A stretch of DNA of 38,895 nt from a virus, in IMG/VR virus record IMGVR_UViG_3300035156_000214, positions 1 through 38,895 of that record. One strand, given 5' to 3'. The first letter of the stretch is position 1. Every line of letters begins with the position of its first letter. A program made the translations under genes and the position numbers. The notes beneath the pieces are model-generated. The model saw nothing but the letters and a program-made list of their open reading frames with translations, was not told where the DNA came from and ran no database searches. Of the stretch, positions 36,447-38,895 are shown piece after piece.

Positions 36447-37787
36447 ATGTGGAATAAATTGAATACCTGGTTGGGACGCAGTCCGAAGGATGGCGTCCAA
36501 GAGGACTTTGGCGCTATTGCGCATGCTCCGCCAGATTGGCCCGCAGTTAAGGATTCTTACGGCTCAGTGCAGACGTCTGCACCGGTTGCGGGGATATCAA
36601 ACGAGACGCAAATGGTCAAGCTGAGCGATCCTCAGGCCGTCCAGTTGCTCGGCAGCGCGCCGGCTGCCTCTGGATACGCCGTCACTGAATTGAGCGCGAT
36701 GAGGGTGTCGACTGTCTACGCGTGTGTGCGACTGATCGTTGGAACGATCGGAGGCATGCCCCTGCGGATCTACGAACGCACCCCTACCGGGCGAATGGAG
36801 GTCCAGTCGGACTTGTGGTACTTGCTCAACGAGCAGCCTTGCGCCAACTTTACTGCCGTGACTATGTGGGAATGGGTGTTGAAGTGCCAGCTCCTGCGCG
36901 GCGATGGCTTCGTTCAGATCATCCGGGACCGGCGCGGGAAACCGATCCAGCTGGTCCCGCTGAACCCCGATCGCGTGAAGCCGGAGCTGGTGGGAGGAAG
37001 GCTGTTCTACGCCGTGCTGCCAGTAGAGGGCAAGGCATACGGCCTCGACCAAGACGACATGCTGCACTTTCCTGGGTTTGGCTTCGATGGCGTCTCAGGT
37101 ATGTCGGTTATCAAGTTTGCCGCATTCCAATCCATCGGCATTGCATTGGCCGCCGATGGTTTTAGCGGCAAGTTCTTCGCGAACGGAGCGACGCCAAAGC
37201 ACCTGATCACTTCGCCCAAAAAGTTGGACGAAGACCAGGTCGACGAGCTGCGCCGCACTTACTCGGAACGTTATACCGGCCCGGAAAACGCCGGTAAGCC
37301 TATGGTGCTTACGCAAGGGTTGGACATAAAGGAGTTGAGCTTGTCGGCGGCGGACGCCGAGCTGCTCGAAACCCGCAAGTACCAGGTCATCGATATCTGT
37401 CGCGGCTTCGGTGTGCCGCCCTTCATGGTGGGGGCGCAAGAGACCACGACCAGCTTTGGCAGCGGAATCGAGCATATGACCCTCGGGTTCACGAAATTCA
37501 CCTGTCAACCATTGCTCACCAGGATCCAGCAGGAAGTAAATCGCAAGCTTTTCCTCACTGAGAAGTACTTCGTTGAGCACGACATGGACTCGCTGTTACG
37601 CGGTGACTCTAAAGCCGAAGGTGAATACCTGCGGCAGGCGATAGGCGGCTCCCAAGGGCCAGGTTGGCTCACGCCCAATGAAGTGCGCCGAATCAAAAAC
37701 ATGCCGCCAATTGATGGCGGACATGTCCGTTACGAACCAAAATCAGGAACCCCCAATGCACAAACGCCTACTCCAGCTACTCCGTGA
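36447..37787 (+). CDS. Portal protein, HK97 type
   Basis: A 446-residue portal that forms the 12-fold ring at one head vertex. Characteristic pieces: SAMRVSTVYACVRLIVGTIG near residue 75, MPLRIYERTPTGR, then WEWVLKCQLLRGDGFVQIIR and the stem region MLHFPGFGFDGVSGMSVIKF. The C-terminal wing/clip part includes GVPPFMVGAQETTTSFGSGI. The N-terminal ~70 residues include a flexible linker (SVQTSAPVAG) that is encoded by palindrome copy 6. ATG 36447 follows the terminase stop directly. Its 3' end overlaps the protease start by 32 bases. Confidence 0.93.
   Translation: MWNKLNTWLGRSPKDGVQEDFGAIAHAPPDWPAVKDSYGSVQTSAPVAGISNETQMVKLSDPQAVQLLGSAPAASGYAVTELSAMRVSTVYACVRLIVGTIGGMPLRIYERTPTGRMEVQSDLWYLLNEQPCANFTAVTMWEWVLKCQLLRGDGFVQIIRDRRGKPIQLVPLNPDRVKPELVGGRLFYAVLPVEGKAYGLDQDDMLHFPGFGFDGVSGMSVIKFAAFQSIGIALAADGFSGKFFANGATPKHLITSPKKLDEDQVDELRRTYSERYTGPENAGKPMVLTQGLDIKELSLSAADAELLETRKYQVIDICRGFGVPPFMVGAQETTTSFGSGIEHMTLGFTKFTCQPLLTRIQQEVNRKLFLTEKYFVEHDMDSLLRGDSKAEGEYLRQAIGGSQGPGWLTPNEVRRIKNMPPIDGGHVRYEPKSGTPNAQTPTPATP
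36567..36582. repeat. Dispersed palindrome, copy 6 (exact), inside the portal gene
   Basis: GTGCAGACGTCTGCAC falls in the part that encodes the variable N-terminal linker of the portal (VQTSAP). A palindrome placed where the protein tolerates changes suggests selection for the DNA sequence itself. Confidence 0.88.
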
Positions 37788-38493
37788 CAATGCACGCCGC
37801 GAAGCACCCAAGGTTCGCACCGAAGTGATCGCCGGCGAGACTACCGTCTACCTGTACGACGTCATCGACTCCTATTTCGGTATCAGCGCCACCGACGTAG
37901 CCGGGCAACTGGCCGGACTCAAAGGACAGCGTGTAGCGATGCGGATCAACTCGCCGGGTGGTGATGTGTTCGAGGCCCGCGCGATCGCGGTCGCAATCGC
38001 GCAGCACGGCGACGTGCACGCGCACATCGACGGCCTGGCTGCATCTGCCGCAACGTATATCGCGACAGCCTGCAAGACGGTCCAGATCGCTGACGGCGCA
38101 TTCTTCATGATTCATAACGCTTGGACCTTCGCCTACGGGAATAAGGCTGACCTGCGCACGACGGCGGACCTTCTCGACAAGGTCGACCAGACCATCATTT
38201 CCGACTTCGTTAAGAAAACGGGCCGCACGACGGAAGAAATCGCCGCCTGGATGACTGCCGAGACCTGGTTTACCGCGCAGGAAGCGCTCGAAAATGGCTT
38301 CGTCGACACGGTCTTCGACTTGAAGGAATCGTCCAAAGAGGACGACAGTCCGCAAGCGTTGGGTAACTGGAACCTGAAGGCGTATGCCAACGCGCCTAAG
38401 GCATTGACTGAACCACCGCCGCCGCCGGCGCTGGCGTGGGAAGGGCAGCGGATCGCGAATTCGAATCGCCTGCGCCTTCTCGAAGCAAGCTGA
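37756..38493 (+). CDS. Head maturation protease, ClpP-like
   Basis: A 245-residue serine protease of the ClpP/S14 phage type. Start ATG 37756 has AGGAA upstream and overlaps the portal gene. The signature pieces are there: MRINSPGGDVFEARAIAVAI, the active-site Ser in HIDGLAASAATYIATACKTV, and the catalytic His in FFMIHNAWTFAYG. After ~residue 185 a variable C-terminal part follows (DDSPQALGNWNLKAYANAPK, then PPPPPAL). It cleaves the capsid N-terminal delta domain during head maturation. A strong terminator follows at 38516. Confidence 0.94.
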   Translation: MHKRLLQLLRDNARREAPKVRTEVIAGETTVYLYDVIDSYFGISATDVAGQLAGLKGQRVAMRINSPGGDVFEARAIAVAIAQHGDVHAHIDGLAASAATYIATACKTVQIADGAFFMIHNAWTFAYGNKADLRTTADLLDKVDQTIISDFVKKTGRTTEEIAAWMTAETWFTAQEALENGFVDTVFDLKESSKEDDSPQALGNWNLKAYANAPKALTEPPPPPALAWEGQRIANSNRLRLLEAS

Positions 38494-38515
38494 CGCGCGC
38501 TGCGCAGATGCACTG

Positions 38516-38548
38516 GCCCGACAGGATGACCTGTCGGGCTTTTTTTTT
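38516..38548 (+). terminator. Rho-independent terminator between protease and capsid genes
   Basis: A 10-bp perfect stem (GCCCGACAGG / CCTGTCGGGC), a 4-nt loop and nine T. It is 23 bp behind the protease stop and 25 bp before the capsid start, so capsid expression needs read-through or its own promoter. Such an insulated position is common for capsid genes. Confidence 0.9.
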
Positions 38549-38572
38549 AGCAGTCACTTTCAAAGGGAAGAT

Positions 38573-38895
38573 ATGAAGAAGAGCATCCAAGCAATGCGGG
38601 ACAAGAAGAACGCAATCGCAAAAGAAGCACGCAACATGATCGAGCAGAAGGGCGATCGCCGCTGGACGGCGGACGAACAGGCTTTGTTCGATAAAAAGGC
38701 CGACGAGATGGAAGAACTCGATCGCGACATCAGCAATGCGCAACGCCTCATGGACCAGGACGCGCAGGATCGCTTCGCCGACGTCGAGCAGTTCCGCATC
38801 ACGGACGCAAAGAAGGTGTCGCCGGCCCGCGCGGCGTTCGACAAGTTGCTGCGCAACGGCCCTGGTGCGTTGACGATGGAAGAGATTCAGATCGT
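38573..38895 (+). CDS. Major capsid protein, N-terminal part (continues at base 1)
   Basis: ATG 38573 is preceded by AAAGGGAAGAT. The first ~75 residues are charged and heptad-like (MKKSIQAMRDKKNAIAKEAR, then ADEMEELDRDISNAQRLMDQ), typical for the HK97-type N-terminal delta domain that serves as internal scaffold and is removed by the protease upstream. The frame runs off the end of the window and, after removing the 127-bp overlap, continues without interruption to 1022 (405 residues in total). Confidence 0.95.
   Translation, partial: MKKSIQAMRDKKNAIAKEARNMIEQKGDRRWTADEQALFDKKADEMEELDRDISNAQRLMDQDAQDRFADVEQFRITDAKKVSPARAAFDKLLRNGPGALTMEEIQI
38769..38895. repeat. Terminal overlap of a circular assembly (right copy)
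   Basis: Identical to bases 1-127; see the left copy. It should be removed once to obtain the circular genome. Confidence 0.95.

Overview
The window is one complete temperate tailed phage (siphovirus type) genome, or an excised prophage, assembled as a circle. Bases 1-127 are repeated exactly at 38769-38895, so the unique genome is 38,768 bp and the contig was opened inside the major capsid gene (start 38573, running through the end and on to 1022). The DNA is GC-rich. The gene order (HK97-type head genes, long non-contractile tail, three-gene lysis cassette, integrase, lambda-like immunity region, YmfL-type regulator, Toprim/D5 primase-helicase) suggests a host in the Proteobacteria. Burkholderiales or relatives is my best guess from protein family resemblance, not proven.

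Layout, + strand late module, 33325 -> end -> 1 -> 18909: HNH endonuclease, a possible cos region, terminase small and large subunits, portal, ClpP-like head protease, major capsid protein; then an accessory block of small virion/decoration/fibre-like genes (1096-4241), head-tail connectors, tail terminator, tail tube, tail chaperone with a probable -1 frameshift, tape measure (1258 aa), tail tip proteins, a 779-aa receptor-binding candidate and its chaperone-like neighbour, and finally a coiled-coil membrane protein, 3TM holin and GH24 lysozyme. The module starts after two tandem terminators (33047-33200). This fits control by an antiterminator, for which the gene at 31965-32945 is a positional candidate.

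Integration and control: 18910-19264 is a gene-free, repeat-bearing region in front of a tyrosine integrase (19265-20551) and probably holds attP. The integrase meets tail to tail an AlpA-like excisionase candidate at the end of a long leftward operon (26111 -> 20548). That operon also carries a small P-loop protein, several small unknowns, a solo ParB-like protein and a truncated copy of the phage's own D5 helicase that has lost both the Walker A lysine and the Walker B glutamate. The immunity region (26150-27541) looks like lambda: a CI/LexA-type repressor with a small coupled gene behind it (the rex position), a Cro-like gene read the other way, and four operator-like ATAC-N6-GTAT sites, three between repressor and cro and one on the leftward promoter. 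Rightward early genes then encode a YmfL-type regulator, a small protein, the active Toprim + SF3/D5 primase-helicase and, just behind it, an iteron-like repeat array that is a good origin candidate.

The most unusual items are: (1) a 16-bp palindrome, GTGCAGACGTCTGCAC, in six exact or one-mismatch copies spread around the circle of a phage that encodes a solo ParB; (2) the Walker-dead helicase paralog in the leftward early operon; (3) the iteron array at 31366-31632. Together they suggest an unusual replication/segregation control circuit. That link is inference.
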